Shown here: positions 52,427 through 61,065 of the stretch, piece after piece
Layout: each line of letters opens with the position of its first letter
Numbering within the stretch: the first letter of the stretch is position 1
NCBI GenBank assembly: GCA_947631685.1
Contig: CANRMI010000009.1
Span: 41,462 to 105,461 of the forward strand
Source: an uncultured Lachnospiraceae bacterium
Lineage (GTDB): Bacteria > Bacillota > Clostridia > Lachnospirales > Lachnospiraceae
Direction: 5' to 3'
DNA: 64,000 nucleotides
The notes under the pieces: model-generated
Told to the model about the DNA's origin: nothing
Seen by the model: only the letters and a program-made list of their open reading frames with translations
Databases searched by the model: none
Position numbers and translations under genes: made by a program

Positions 52427-54508
52427 CTATTTTGCCAAAAGCAGCATGATCTCATTGCTTCTGGCGATAAATTTGGTCATGTCCTCCGAACTTAAAGGCG
52501 CGTGCTGCAGCTTCGCCAGGTCGTAGAGCTGCTCGCATATCATCTGCACATGCTCACCGTCCTGATGCTCCGTTACATACTGTACCAGGGGATGGTTGGC
52601 ATTTAAGATCAGCGTCTCGCCCTCGGAGCCGAAATCTCCCATTCCCATTCCGTTCATAGAGTACATCTTCATCATATCCTGCATCCGGCGGCTTTCCTCA
52701 GAAAGAGTCAGCAGGGAAGAAATTTTCTTATTCTTTAACTTCTCCACTTTCACTTCCAGCTTCTCTTTCTTCAGAGCCTTCTTCATCAGCTTGGCGATCT
52801 CCTCCGCCTGAGCCTGCATCTCCTCGGCCGCCTTCTTGGAGGTTTTGGATCTGAAGGTATCCGTCAGATCCGCGTCGATCCTCTGGAACTTAATGCCCTC
52901 GTTCTTGGACTCCAGCTGGGAAATAAAGGGCTGGTCAATATTGTGAGTCAGGATCACGGCATCCATTTTGGCAGCCCTGAACATGTTGATATACTGGCTC
53001 TGCTGCTGCTCGTCCGTCACGTAATAAATGGTCTTCTCTTTCTTTTCCTCCTGGCCGTCTTCCGCGGTATCTTCCGTGGTATCCTCTCCGGCTTCTTTCT
53101 CTTCGCCGGTCACCACTTCCGCTTCTACCTTGTTGCCGCTCTCATCCACAGCGTTCTCTTCTTCCCCGTCGGTATCCGTCCTGTTGATCTCCAGGCATTC
53201 CGGCAGCGTCATATATACGCCGTCCAGGTTCTTAAAGAGAATATAATCCGTCATCTTCTCGCAGAATTTATCATCCTTTAAGCAGCCGAATTTAATAAAC
53301 GGGCTTATGTCGTCCCAGTATTTCTCGTACTCTTCCTTCTCCGTCTTGCACATTCCGGCCAGCTTGTCCGCCACCTTCTTGCTGATGTAATCAGAGATCT
53401 TCTTTACAAAGCCGTCGTTCTGCAGCGCGCTTCTGGATACATTCAGCGGCAGATCCGGGCAGTCGATGACGCCCTTTAAGAGCATCAGAAATTCCGGGAT
53501 GACTTCCTTGATATTGTCCGCGATAAAGACCTGGTTGTTGTAAAGCTTGATGACGCCCTCTATGGATTCGTATTCCATATTGATCTTGGGGAAATACAGA
53601 ATACCCTTTAAATTAAAGGGATAATCCATGTTCAGATGGATCCAGAAAAGAGGCTCCTTGTAATCCTGGAATACCTTTCTGTAAAACTCTAAATATTCCT
53701 CTTTGGCGCACTCGCTGGGATTCTTCATCCAAAGAGGATGGGTATTGTTTAAAAGCTCGGGGCGCTTTACGATCTTTAATTTTTCCGGATCGCCTTCCTT
53801 TTCAGGCGCGATCGTCTCCACTACGGTGTCGGTATCCAGCTTTTCTTCCGCCTTAATAGTCTGGGTATCCTTAGTGTCCGCCTTGCTTAAATAAATTTCC
53901 GTAGGCATAAAGGAGCAGTACTTTTTGATAACCTCTTCCGCCTTGTACTCATTGCAGAACTCCAGACAGTCGTCCATTAAGTACAAAGTGATGGTGGTGC
54001 CGACTTCCTTCCTGTCTCCGTCCTCCATGGAAAATTCCGTACCGCCGTCGCATTCCCAGTGTACGGGCTTTGCGCCCTCTTTGTAGGAGAGGGTGTCGAT
54101 ATGCACTTCTTCTGCCACCATAAACGCGGAATAAAAGCCCAGTCCAAAATGGCCGATGATCTGATCCGCGTTGCTCTTGTCCTTATATTTCTCCAGGAAA
54201 TCCGCCGCGCCTGAAAAAGCGATCTGATTGATGTACTCCTCCACTTCCTCCGCCGTCATGCCCAGCCCGTTGTCCTGAAACGTCAGGGTTTTCTTTTCCG
54301 GATCCACGATCACGTCTATCCTTGCCTTGTAATCCTCCGGCAGGGTATACTCTCCCATCATATCCAGCTTCTTTAATTTTGTAATGGCGTCGCAGCCATT
54401 GGAGATCAATTCCCTGTAGAAAATATCATGGTCGGAATAGAGCCATTTCTTGATGATCGGGAAAATATTTTCACTGTTGATTGATAAACTGCCTGTTTTT
54501 GCTGCCAT
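52427..54508 (-). CDS. htpG: Molecular chaperone HtpG (Hsp90)
   Basis: This is the bacterial Hsp90, 693 residues. The N-terminal GHKL ATPase has 'ELISNGCDAITKLK' with the catalytic Glu, 'DNGLGMTAEEV' and 'GHFGLGFYSAFMV'. The middle domain has 'NVSRSALQNDGFVKKI'. A Glu-rich linker of about 45 residues (near residues 468-510) is longer than in E. coli HtpG. The ATG at 54508 follows GAGGAAG. Expression is very likely under HrcA, since a perfect CIRCE element lies upstream with a promoter on each side. Confidence 0.97.
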   Translation of the reverse strand: MAAKTGSLSINSENIFPIIKKWLYSDHDIFYRELISNGCDAITKLKKLDMMGEYTLPEDYKARIDVIVDPEKKTLTFQDNGLGMTAEEVEEYINQIAFSGAADFLEKYKDKSNADQIIGHFGLGFYSAFMVAEEVHIDTLSYKEGAKPVHWECDGGTEFSMEDGDRKEVGTTITLYLMDDCLEFCNEYKAEEVIKKYCSFMPTEIYLSKADTKDTQTIKAEEKLDTDTVVETIAPEKEGDPEKLKIVKRPELLNNTHPLWMKNPSECAKEEYLEFYRKVFQDYKEPLFWIHLNMDYPFNLKGILYFPKINMEYESIEGVIKLYNNQVFIADNIKEVIPEFLMLLKGVIDCPDLPLNVSRSALQNDGFVKKISDYISKKVADKLAGMCKTEKEEYEKYWDDISPFIKFGCLKDDKFCEKMTDYILFKNLDGVYMTLPECLEINRTDTDGEEENAVDESGNKVEAEVVTGEEKEAGEDTTEDTAEDGQEEKKEKTIYYVTDEQQQSQYINMFRAAKMDAVILTHNIDQPFISQLESKNEGIKFQRIDADLTDTFRSKTSKKAAEEMQAQAEEIAKLMKKALKKEKLEVKVEKLKNKKISSLLTLSEESRRMQDMMKMYSMNGMGMGDFGSEGETLILNANHPLVQYVTEHQDGEHVQMICEQLYDLAKLQHAPLSSEDMTKFIARSNEIMLLLAK

Positions 54509-54550
54509 AATATCCACTTCCTCTTTCTTGTTTTTCTTTATCTGTGTTTC

Positions 54551-54579
54551 ATTGTAGTGCGTTCCTTTTTAGAAGTCAA
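54551..54579 (-). promoter_or_regulatory. Proximal promoter of htpG
   Basis: TTGACT and TACAAT are separated by 17 bases, 43 bases before the htpG ATG and 7 bases downstream of the CIRCE element. Confidence 0.7.
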
Positions 54580-54586
54580 CAAAAAT

Positions 54587-54613
54587 TTAGCACTCATTTT
54601 GAATGAGTGCTAA
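54587..54613. promoter_or_regulatory. CIRCE operator (HrcA binding site)
   Basis: TTAGCACTC-N9-GAGTGCTAA matches the CIRCE consensus without a mismatch. It stands 79 bases upstream of htpG, between two possible promoters. Confidence 0.95.
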
Positions 54614-54641
54614 TAATTTTAAAAGAATCCAGATTTTTCAA
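54613..54641 (-). promoter_or_regulatory. Distal promoter of htpG, upstream of CIRCE
   Basis: TTGAAA and AATTAT are separated by 17 bases. The -10 box touches the CIRCE element, so HrcA would cover the transcription start, the classical arrangement. The boxes are weaker than those of the proximal promoter. Confidence 0.45.
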
Positions 54642-54646
54642 GGCTT

Positions 54647-55762
54647 TCACAATTCTAAAATTTTTGTAAAATACTCTTCATATACATCAAAAAAGTTTTT
54701 CGTGGTCACATTTTCATCATGGAGAAACGTCACCTGCTCCCAAAGCTCCTCATTCAGCTGTCTGGTCAGAGATTCCACAAATACGTCGTATTCCTCACTG
54801 AACACTTCTTTTTTGCGTTCTTCCACGATCTTTAATTTATTCTGGTCCGTTTCCTCCCTGTCGAAGGTATTGATGCATTTGATGATATGATAGCCGTATT
54901 CATCTTCTACGATCCCGCTGATCTCGCCGTTTCCCAGATTAAAGGCCGCTTCCTCAAAGGCTTCCGTCATTTCTCCCTTGCGGAAAGAATAGGAAGTCAC
55001 ATTGTCCTCGCTGTAACGTTCCATCAGCTCCTCAAAAGTATAGGTGCCGTCCATGGCATAGGCATAGGCTTCCGCCGCCCTGGCATAGGCCGCTTCCCTC
55101 GCGCTTTCGGAATAAGCTACCCGCTCTCCCCGGCCGTCCACGGTATAGGTCTTGATCAAAATATGCTCCACCGTGATGGTCCTGGCCTCATCATCGCTGA
55201 TCTCCGGGTTGATGTCCTTTATAATATGAGCGTATACCTTTTCAGCCAGGGCATATTCTCCGTAGTACTGCGCGATCATCTCCGGCGTCACGCCTAAAAG
55301 CGTCCTTTCCGTTTCATTGAGCGACGCATAATAGGCATCGGCCGCCTGCCGCGCCCGCTCCAGCTCTTCCTCGTCCAGCTCCACCTCCATGGATTCCGCC
55401 AGCAGGTTCAGGGACTTTATCCGGGCAATCTTGGCCAGTACCATTTCTTTGACGTTTTCTTCCAGCGTCACTCCGTCCAGGCTGGCGTTCCAGATCTCTT
55501 CTCCGTAGACCTCTTCATACTGGTTCTGGAGCGTGGTCAGATACACCATGACCTCCGGCAGCCTGCAGGATTCGTCCTCTATCCGAAACACTTCGTCAGC
55601 GTAAAAGCCTGTTGTGAGCACCACCCTGGTCCCTGCGTTCTTTCCGCCGCAGGCCCCAAAAAAGAGGGAAACGCAGACGCCAAGCAGTACCGCCAGGCAC
55701 CTTGCCGAATGCCTCTTCCCAGAGTGTTTCCTGCCTTTCTTATCTCTTTCCATACTTTTCAT
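54647..55762 (-). CDS. PrsA/SurA-like peptidylprolyl isomerase lipoprotein
   Basis: This extracytoplasmic foldase has 371 residues. The signal ends in the lipobox 'LFFGACGG' (Cys near residue 38). A SurA-like helical N-terminal part (50-190) is followed by a parvulin domain (about 195-310, 'VEHILIKTYTV', 'FEELMERYSEDNVTS', 'GEMTEAFEEAAFNLGNGEISGIVEDEYGYHIIKC') and a C-terminal helix. It should help fold secreted proteins at the membrane surface. It follows ilvE by 25 bases. The CIRCE element just after its stop belongs to htpG. Confidence 0.92.
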   Translation of the reverse strand: MKSMERDKKGRKHSGKRHSARCLAVLLGVCVSLFFGACGGKNAGTRVVLTTGFYADEVFRIEDESCRLPEVMVYLTTLQNQYEEVYGEEIWNASLDGVTLEENVKEMVLAKIARIKSLNLLAESMEVELDEEELERARQAADAYYASLNETERTLLGVTPEMIAQYYGEYALAEKVYAHIIKDINPEISDDEARTITVEHILIKTYTVDGRGERVAYSESAREAAYARAAEAYAYAMDGTYTFEELMERYSEDNVTSYSFRKGEMTEAFEEAAFNLGNGEISGIVEDEYGYHIIKCINTFDREETDQNKLKIVEERKKEVFSEEYDVFVESLTRQLNEELWEQVTFLHDENVTTKNFFDVYEEYFTKILEL

Positions 55763-55787
55763 AGGATCATCCTGCCGGCTTGCGCGC

Positions 55788-56813
55788 CTAGGCGATCACA
55801 TGGATCCAGCCCTTGGGCGCTTCCAGCCGTCCCATCTGGATGCCTGTGAGCGTATCATAAAGCTTCTTCGTCACAGGGCCCATTTCATTCATACCGCTGG
55901 GCAGGCAGATCTCCGTACCGTGATCCACAATCTTGCCTACGGGAGAAATAACGGCTGCCGTACCGCAGAGACCGCATTCCGCCATATCCTTTAACTCGTC
56001 CTTAAAGACTTCCCGCTCTTCCACTTCCAGTCCCAGATACTCTCTGGCCACATACACCAGAGAACGCCTGGTGATAGAAGGCAGGATACTGTCGGACTTA
56101 GGCGTTACGATCTTACCGTCCTTTGTCACAAAGAGGAAGTTGGCGCCTCCCGTTTCTTCCACTTTCGTTCTGGTAGCGGGATCCAGATACATATTCTCGT
56201 CATAGCCCTCCTTATGCGCCGTTACAATGGCATGAAGGCTCATGGCATAATTCAGGCCCGCTTTGATATTGCCGGTACCATGGGGCGCCGCCCGGTCAAA
56301 ATCACTGACTCTTATAGTCAACGGTTTAACGCCGCCTTTAAAATAGGGGCCCACCGGTGTACAGAAAATGCGGAACTGATACTCGTCAGCGGGCTTTACG
56401 CCAATGACGGGATTGATTCCAAACATGTAAGGTCTGATATAAAGAGTGGCACCGGAGCCGTAAGGCGGCACGTAAGCCGCGTTGGCCTCTACTACCGCGG
56501 ATACCGCTTCCACGAATCTGCCCTTGTCAAATACGGGCATCTCCAGACGCTTTGCGGAGCTTTCCAGCCTTTCCGCGTTCAGGTCCGGTCTGAAAGTCAC
56601 AATATGTCCGTCCTGTGTGGTATATGCTTTCAATCCTTCAAATACCGTCTGGGCGTACTGCAGCACGCCGGCACATTCGCTCATAGTGATATTGGGATTG
56701 TCGATCAGCGCGCCTTCGTCCCACGCGCCGTTTTTATAATTGGACACATATCTCTTGTCGGTCTCCACATAGCCAAACCCCAGATTGGCCCAATCTATGT
56801 TTTTCTTTTCCAT
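55788..56813 (-). CDS. ilvE: Branched-chain amino acid aminotransferase
   Basis: This PLP enzyme of class IV (BCAT type) interconverts Leu, Ile and Val with their keto acids. The 341-residue protein has 'QTVFEGLKAY', the arginine-containing 'LYIRPYMFG', the PLP Lys in 'GNIKAGLNYAMSLHA' and 'CGTAAVISPVGKI'. It has its own promoter and is followed by the PrsA-like gene. No other branched-chain biosynthesis gene is adjacent. Confidence 0.95.
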   Translation of the reverse strand: MEKKNIDWANLGFGYVETDKRYVSNYKNGAWDEGALIDNPNITMSECAGVLQYAQTVFEGLKAYTTQDGHIVTFRPDLNAERLESSAKRLEMPVFDKGRFVEAVSAVVEANAAYVPPYGSGATLYIRPYMFGINPVIGVKPADEYQFRIFCTPVGPYFKGGVKPLTIRVSDFDRAAPHGTGNIKAGLNYAMSLHAIVTAHKEGYDENMYLDPATRTKVEETGGANFLFVTKDGKIVTPKSDSILPSITRRSLVYVAREYLGLEVEEREVFKDELKDMAECGLCGTAAVISPVGKIVDHGTEICLPSGMNEMGPVTKKLYDTLTGIQMGRLEAPKGWIHVIA

Positions 56814-56893
56814 ACTCTCCGCTTCCTTTCCCTATAGGTCTTTCTATCCGTTCCGGTACGGTACAGGCCGCCCGTCGGCGTATATTTTTATAC

Positions 56894-56922
56894 ATTATGG
56901 TACTTTTTGAAGCAAAAGTCAA
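56894..56922 (-). promoter_or_regulatory. Sigma-A promoter of ilvE
   Basis: TTGACT and CATAAT are separated by 17 bases. The leader to the ilvE start is about 75 bases and shows no T-box or leader peptide that I could recognise. Confidence 0.65.
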
Positions 56923-56951
56923 CACTTTTGCGTGGTGAATTGTTAAAGTAA

Positions 56952-57446
56952 TCAGCGCCTGTATTTCCTGAAATAATAGGTGATGTCAAAGTAGGTCTGC
57001 TCCTCGCTTTCCTCCGTCATTTCCCAGCCGTTTTCCTCCAGATTTTCCAGGTACACGTCCGCCGCGTAGGACTGCTCCACCATAGCCACATACGCCGTGT
57101 CGCAGTCCGGGAGCAGCTGCTTGTACACACTGGCTCCGCCGCACACAAATATCTCTTTTCCCTCTATACCGGCCAGCTTTTCCCGCAGTTCTTCCAGACT
57201 GTGCGCCACGGTGGCTCCCTTTACGGCAAAATCCCTCCTGGATGTCAGCACGTAATTTTCCCTGCCGTAAAGAGGCTGCCCCTGGGGCAAAGCCTGGAGA
57301 GTCTTTCTCCCCATTATCACTACGCCGCCCAGCGTAAGCTGCTGCAGATAGCGCCAGACCGCGGGAATCTGCACCAATTGTTTTTCTCCTTTTCCTATGG
57401 CCCAGTTTTGAGCCGCTGTCACAAACAGATTCATATTGCTCTCCAT
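56952..57446 (-). CDS. folA: Dihydrofolate reductase
   Basis: This reduces dihydrofolate with NADPH, restoring the cofactor used by ThyA. The protein is about 160 residues; 'AAQNWAIGKG' and 'VIMGRKTLQALPQGQPLYGRENYVLTS' carry the nucleotide-binding motif and 'IFVCGGASVYKQLL' the second. The Met20-loop region is short and 'QIPAVWRYLQQLT' replaces the usual PxDxxxF, so it is a divergent DHFR. Two ATG starts (57446 or 57434) are possible. It follows thyA by 31 bases, a natural functional pair. Confidence 0.92.
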   Translation of the reverse strand: MESNMNLFVTAAQNWAIGKGEKQLVQIPAVWRYLQQLTLGGVVIMGRKTLQALPQGQPLYGRENYVLTSRRDFAVKGATVAHSLEELREKLAGIEGKEIFVCGGASVYKQLLPDCDTAYVAMVEQSYAADVYLENLEENGWEMTEESEEQTYFDITYYFRKYRR

Positions 57447-57477
57447 TCCGGATCGTCACACTATTCTCTCCACACTC

Positions 57478-58326
57478 CTATATAGCGATAGGAATATTTT
57501 CCACCTGGGGGCCATACTCATATCCTTCCAGCTTTACATCGTCCCAGGTAAACTGATAAAAATCGTGAATATCCGGATTGAGGCTGAACTTGGGAGCCGG
57601 TTTGGGTTCCCTGGCAATCAGCTCCCTGATGATTGGGATATGCCTGTCATAAATATGGGCGTCCGCGATCACATGTACCAGCTCTCCGGCCTGCATATCG
57701 CAGACCTGAGCCAGCATATGCACCAGCACCGCGTACTGCACCACATTCCAGTTGTTGGCTGCCAGCACATCCTGGGAACGCTGATTTAAAATCGCGTTCA
57801 AGGTCAGTTTCTCTTCTCCCGCTTTCTGCGTCACATTAAACGTCATGCTGTAGGCGCAGGGGTAAAGATTCATCTCGTGCAGATCCTGATGCACGTAGAT
57901 GTTCGTCATGATCCTCCTGGAAAAGGGATTGTTTTTCAGATCGTAGATTACCCTGTCCACCTGGTCCATCATACCCTCTTTATACTGGTGCTTCACACCC
58001 ATCTGATAGCCGTAAGCCTTCCCGATAGAGCCGTCCTCATCCGCCCACTCGTCCCAGATATGGCTGCGCAGGTCATGCACGTTGTTGGATTTTCTCTGCC
58101 ATATCCAGAGCATTTCGTCGGTGGCGCTCTTGAGGGCCGTCCTGCGCAGCGTCAGGATCGGAAATTCTTCCGCCAGATTGTAGCGGTTGACCACCCCGAA
58201 TTTTTTGATCGTATAGGCCGGCGTGCCGTCCTCCCAGCGGGGGCGTACCTTTTCTCCTCTGGTATCGCTCCCATTCTCCAGAATATCCCTGCACATCTCT
58301 ATAAAAATCTTGTCCGCCCTGCTCAT
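57478..58326 (-). CDS. thyA: Thymidylate synthase
   Basis: This makes dTMP from dUMP with methylenetetrahydrofolate. The 282-residue protein has the nucleophile Cys in 'MNLYPCAYSMTFNV', 'NQRSQDVLAANNWNVVQYA' and 'HVIADAHIYDRH'. The ORF track runs on to 58575, but the family start is the ATG at 58326, 1 base after the stop of the MBL gene, with GGAGG inside the end of that gene. It forms an operon with the upstream beta-CASP gene and folA. Confidence 0.95.
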   Translation of the reverse strand: MSRADKIFIEMCRDILENGSDTRGEKVRPRWEDGTPAYTIKKFGVVNRYNLAEEFPILTLRRTALKSATDEMLWIWQRKSNNVHDLRSHIWDEWADEDGSIGKAYGYQMGVKHQYKEGMMDQVDRVIYDLKNNPFSRRIMTNIYVHQDLHEMNLYPCAYSMTFNVTQKAGEEKLTLNAILNQRSQDVLAANNWNVVQYAVLVHMLAQVCDMQAGELVHVIADAHIYDRHIPIIRELIAREPKPAPKFSLNPDIHDFYQFTWDDVKLEGYEYGPQVENIPIAI

Positions 58327-58327
58327 A

Positions 58328-59926
58328 CTACGCCTCCCATTTGTCACAGAGAGAAATGATCTGATCTGCAAATTTAGCCAAATCCTTGTTGCTGCCGCCT
58401 TCTTTTTTCTTGATAACAGCCAATAGCCGCTGGCCTGCTGCCAGCAGTCTGGCGTATACACCGTTTGCCTGCGTATCTTTCTTTTTAACAGGAATGGGCT
58501 CCGCTTCATATTCCAGCTTGCCGCTGGCCAGATTGAACACCGTTCCGCTGTAGGGCGCATAAGCTTTGATCCCATGCTCCACCATCAGGCATTCCACAAA
58601 GGAAGCGCAGACACTGTCTTCTCCGTGGACCACAAACACCTTGCGGGGCTTTTCTTTAAAAGCCGTTATCCATTCTATTAGACCGTTCTTATCCGCATGG
58701 CCGCTCAGTCCCGCGATCTTGCAGATCCTTGCCCTGACTTCAATGGGCTCCCCAAACAGCTTGACCTCCTTGGCGCCTTCCACGATCGCGCGTCCCAAGG
58801 TCCCCACAGCCTGATAGCCCACAAACAAAATGCTGCTCTCCGGTCTCCAGAGATTGTGTTTCAAATGATGGCGGATCCGGCCTGCCTCGCACATACCGGA
58901 AGCGGAAATAATGACCTTGGGCGTCTCTTCAAAATTGATCGCCTTGGATTCGTCGCTGGTAATGGACAGCTTCAGCCCCGGGAAAGAAATCGGGTTAATG
59001 CCCTGGTGCACCAGCTGTAAAGCCTCTTCATCAAAACAGCTCCACTCATTTTCCTGGAAAACGGTAGTGGCCTTTACTGCCATGGGGCTGTCCACATATA
59101 CGGGGAAATTGTCATGTCCCTTTATCATATTATCCGCTTTGATCTTACGGATAAAATAGAGGATCTCCTGGGTTCTTCCCACTGCAAAGGAAGGGATCAC
59201 CACATTCCCGCCCCTATCGAAAGTTTCCTGTATCACTTTCGCCAGCTCAGCGACATAGTCCGGCCTCTCCTCTCCGTGAAGCCTGTCGCCGTAGGTATTT
59301 TCCATGATCACGTAGTCGGCTTCCCGCGTAAAGCTGGGATCCTTTAAGAGGGGCTGGTTTTTGTTTCCAATATCTCCGGAAAAGACCAGCTTCTTCTGTA
59401 CGCCGGCCTCGTCCAGCCAGACTTCAATGCTGGCGGAACCCAACAGATGTCCGATGTCCGTAAACCGGATCTGCACCCCTTCGCAAAGCGTGATCTTTGT
59501 CCCGTAGGGACAGGGTACGATATTCTTTAAAAGCCCTTCCGTATCCTCCATGGTGTATTCCGGCACCACTAACGGAGTGCCGGCGCGGCGTCTGGCCTTG
59601 CGGTTTTTCCACTCAGCCTCCATGGCCTGGATATGGGCGCAGTCACGCAGCATGATCTCGCAAAGCTGCGCGGAGGCCTCCGTAGTAAATACCTGCCCCC
59701 GAAAGCCCTTGGCATACAAGAGGGGCAGCATACCCGAATGATCCACATGGGCGTGCGTCAAAAGCACGTAGTCCACACAGCTTTCTTCTACGGGCAGTTT
59801 GGCGTTTTCAAAAACATTGACGCCCTGCTCCATACCGTAATCCACTAAAATAGTCTTCCCGCAGGCTTCAATACAATGACAGCTTCCCGTCACCTCCCGG
59901 GCCGCTCCGATAAACGTCAGCTTCAT
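58328..59926 (-). CDS. MBL-fold/beta-CASP metallo-hydrolase (RNase-like)
   Basis: This 532-residue protein has the metallo-beta-lactamase core ('THAHVDHSG' near residue 60; 'FSGDIGNKNQPLL'), the beta-CASP insertion and the RMMBL tail ('AGLSGHADKNGLIEW'), the layout of RNA-processing nucleases of the YSH1/CPSF73 type. The first ATG (59932) stands only 3 bases from GGAGG, so 59926 is preferred; both are possible. The C-terminus extends about 60 residues past the RMMBL motif. Cytosolic RNA turnover is likely, but the substrate is unknown. Confidence 0.9.
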   Translation of the reverse strand: MKLTFIGAAREVTGSCHCIEACGKTILVDYGMEQGVNVFENAKLPVEESCVDYVLLTHAHVDHSGMLPLLYAKGFRGQVFTTEASAQLCEIMLRDCAHIQAMEAEWKNRKARRRAGTPLVVPEYTMEDTEGLLKNIVPCPYGTKITLCEGVQIRFTDIGHLLGSASIEVWLDEAGVQKKLVFSGDIGNKNQPLLKDPSFTREADYVIMENTYGDRLHGEERPDYVAELAKVIQETFDRGGNVVIPSFAVGRTQEILYFIRKIKADNMIKGHDNFPVYVDSPMAVKATTVFQENEWSCFDEEALQLVHQGINPISFPGLKLSITSDESKAINFEETPKVIISASGMCEAGRIRHHLKHNLWRPESSILFVGYQAVGTLGRAIVEGAKEVKLFGEPIEVRARICKIAGLSGHADKNGLIEWITAFKEKPRKVFVVHGEDSVCASFVECLMVEHGIKAYAPYSGTVFNLASGKLEYEAEPIPVKKKDTQANGVYARLLAAGQRLLAVIKKKEGGSNKDLAKFADQIISLCDKWEA

Positions 59927-59988
59927 ATCCATTCCTCCGTCTTTGCGATACCGCTTATATATGATTCTCAAAATGCCGCTATACTATT

Positions 59989-60017
59989 ATTATAATGGCT
60001 GGATACCGGAGCGTCAA
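59989..60017 (-). promoter_or_regulatory. Sigma-A promoter of the MBL-thyA-folA operon
   Basis: TTGACG and a perfect TATAAT are separated by 17 bases, 63 bases before the chosen start. It lies in the first codons of the regulator fragment on the other strand. Confidence 0.75.
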
Positions 60018-60403
60018 CCTGCCTCTGTATTCTTTCCCCTATCCCGCTTTTCATAGGCGGCTCCACGGAAAAAGAGTTTTTCATGGTCGTCACGCTGACT
60101 GTCACCATGCTTCTGGCAGGAATCGGAGCCGTACTTTTTATCATGGCCGGCGTCCGCTGGGCAAGTATGCAGAAGCTTCTGAAAGAAGGCAGCTACGCGC
60201 GTCGAGCCCAAAGGCAAAACCGTATCAGGGAAACTATCAGCTCAGTCTATTGGCTCACTACAACCGCTGTCTTCCTGGGGTGGAGTTTTTTAACAGCCGA
60301 CTGGGAGATCACCTGGATCGTCTGGCCCATTGCCGGACTGTTATTTGGCGTCATCATGTGTCTTTACAAGCTGCTTGCGGAGAAAGACAGGGGGCAGGGC
60401 TGA
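59996..60403 (+). pseudogene. C-terminal fragment of an HTH regulator with membrane domain
   Basis: After a stop codon at 59993 the frame is open for about 135 residues: 'WLDTGASTCLC', then three or four hydrophobic segments and 'WIVWPIAGLLFGVIMCLYKLL'. In Lachnospiraceae this sequence type forms the C-terminal membrane domain of XRE-type regulators that I know from memory. Here the N-terminal DNA-binding domain and linker are missing, and the first ATG (60083) would start inside the membrane part. The frame has no internal stop, so the loss may be recent, or a short protein of 106 residues may still be made. It ends overlapping the convergent ABC ATPase gene by 50 bases. Confidence 0.6.
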
Positions 60404-61031
60404 TACAGCGCCCCCTATCCATCTCATATACGCAGTCGCACAGGAGCGCAATATCTTCCCTATGGTGGCTGGATAACAGAATGGTTTTTCCTTCAGCTTT
60501 CATCTGCAGCAACATTTTTCTGACATCCTCCACGCCCTGATTATCCAGACCGTTCATGGGTTCGTCCAGAATCAGGATATTCGGCTCTTCCATAATGGCC
60601 TGGGCGATGCCGAGGCGCTGTTTCATTCCCAGAGAGTACTTTCCTACTTTTTTCCTGCTGTCCGGATCCAGCCCCGCCTTTATCATGCTCTCCCGGATCT
60701 GCTCCCTGCCGATGACATTGCGAATATCCGCCAGATATTTCAGATTCTGAAAGCCTGTATAACGTCCTAGAAATCCTGGATTCTCTATGATGATGCCTAT
60801 GTTGTCTGCAAAATCCTGATCTTTTCCGATTTCCTTTCCTTCCACCGTCACCCGTCCGCTGGTTGGTCTGAGGTAGCCTATGATATGTTTGAATAACACC
60901 GTCTTTCCGGAACCATTTCTTCCGATAAATCCATAAATCTTTCCTTTCCTCAGACTCAGATTAATATCATCCAATACCGTAACATTTCCAAATTGTTTTG
61001 TCAGGTTTTCAATGCGGATCACTTCTTCCAT
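60354..61031 (-). CDS. ABC transporter ATP-binding protein of the right-end cluster
   Basis: This 225-residue ABC ATPase has Walker A 'GRNGSGKTVLF' near residue 38 (Thr then Val in place of the usual Thr/Ser-Thr), signature 'YSLGMKQRLGIAQAI' and Walker B 'ILILDEPMNGLDNQG' with 'SSHHREDI'. The ATG at 61031 is the family start; the track extension runs into the preceding gene. It follows the last membrane gene by 34 bases and ends the five-gene cluster. It should power the export system formed by the upstream membrane proteins. Confidence 0.92.
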   Translation of the reverse strand: MEEVIRIENLTKQFGNVTVLDDINLSLRKGKIYGFIGRNGSGKTVLFKHIIGYLRPTSGRVTVEGKEIGKDQDFADNIGIIIENPGFLGRYTGFQNLKYLADIRNVIGREQIRESMIKAGLDPDSRKKVGKYSLGMKQRLGIAQAIMEEPNILILDEPMNGLDNQGVEDVRKMLLQMKAEGKTILLSSHHREDIALLCDCVYEMDRGRCISPAPCLSPQAACKDT

Positions 61032-61065
61032 ACAAAACCATCCTTTCCTAAACTTTCCCCGCGCC

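Noticed and set aside
56814-56893. T-box or leader peptide upstream of ilvE
   Set aside because: The leader is too short, and no T-box sequence or run of Leu/Ile/Val codons was found.
58326-58575. Longer N-terminus for thymidylate synthase as in the ORF track
   Set aside because: The extra 83 residues lie inside the MBL gene in another frame and do not belong to the ThyA family.
59995-60540. 181-residue plus-strand ORF
   Set aside because: It runs out of frame with the membrane-domain fragment and deep into the opposite ABC ATPase gene; Arg/His/Ser-rich shadow composition.
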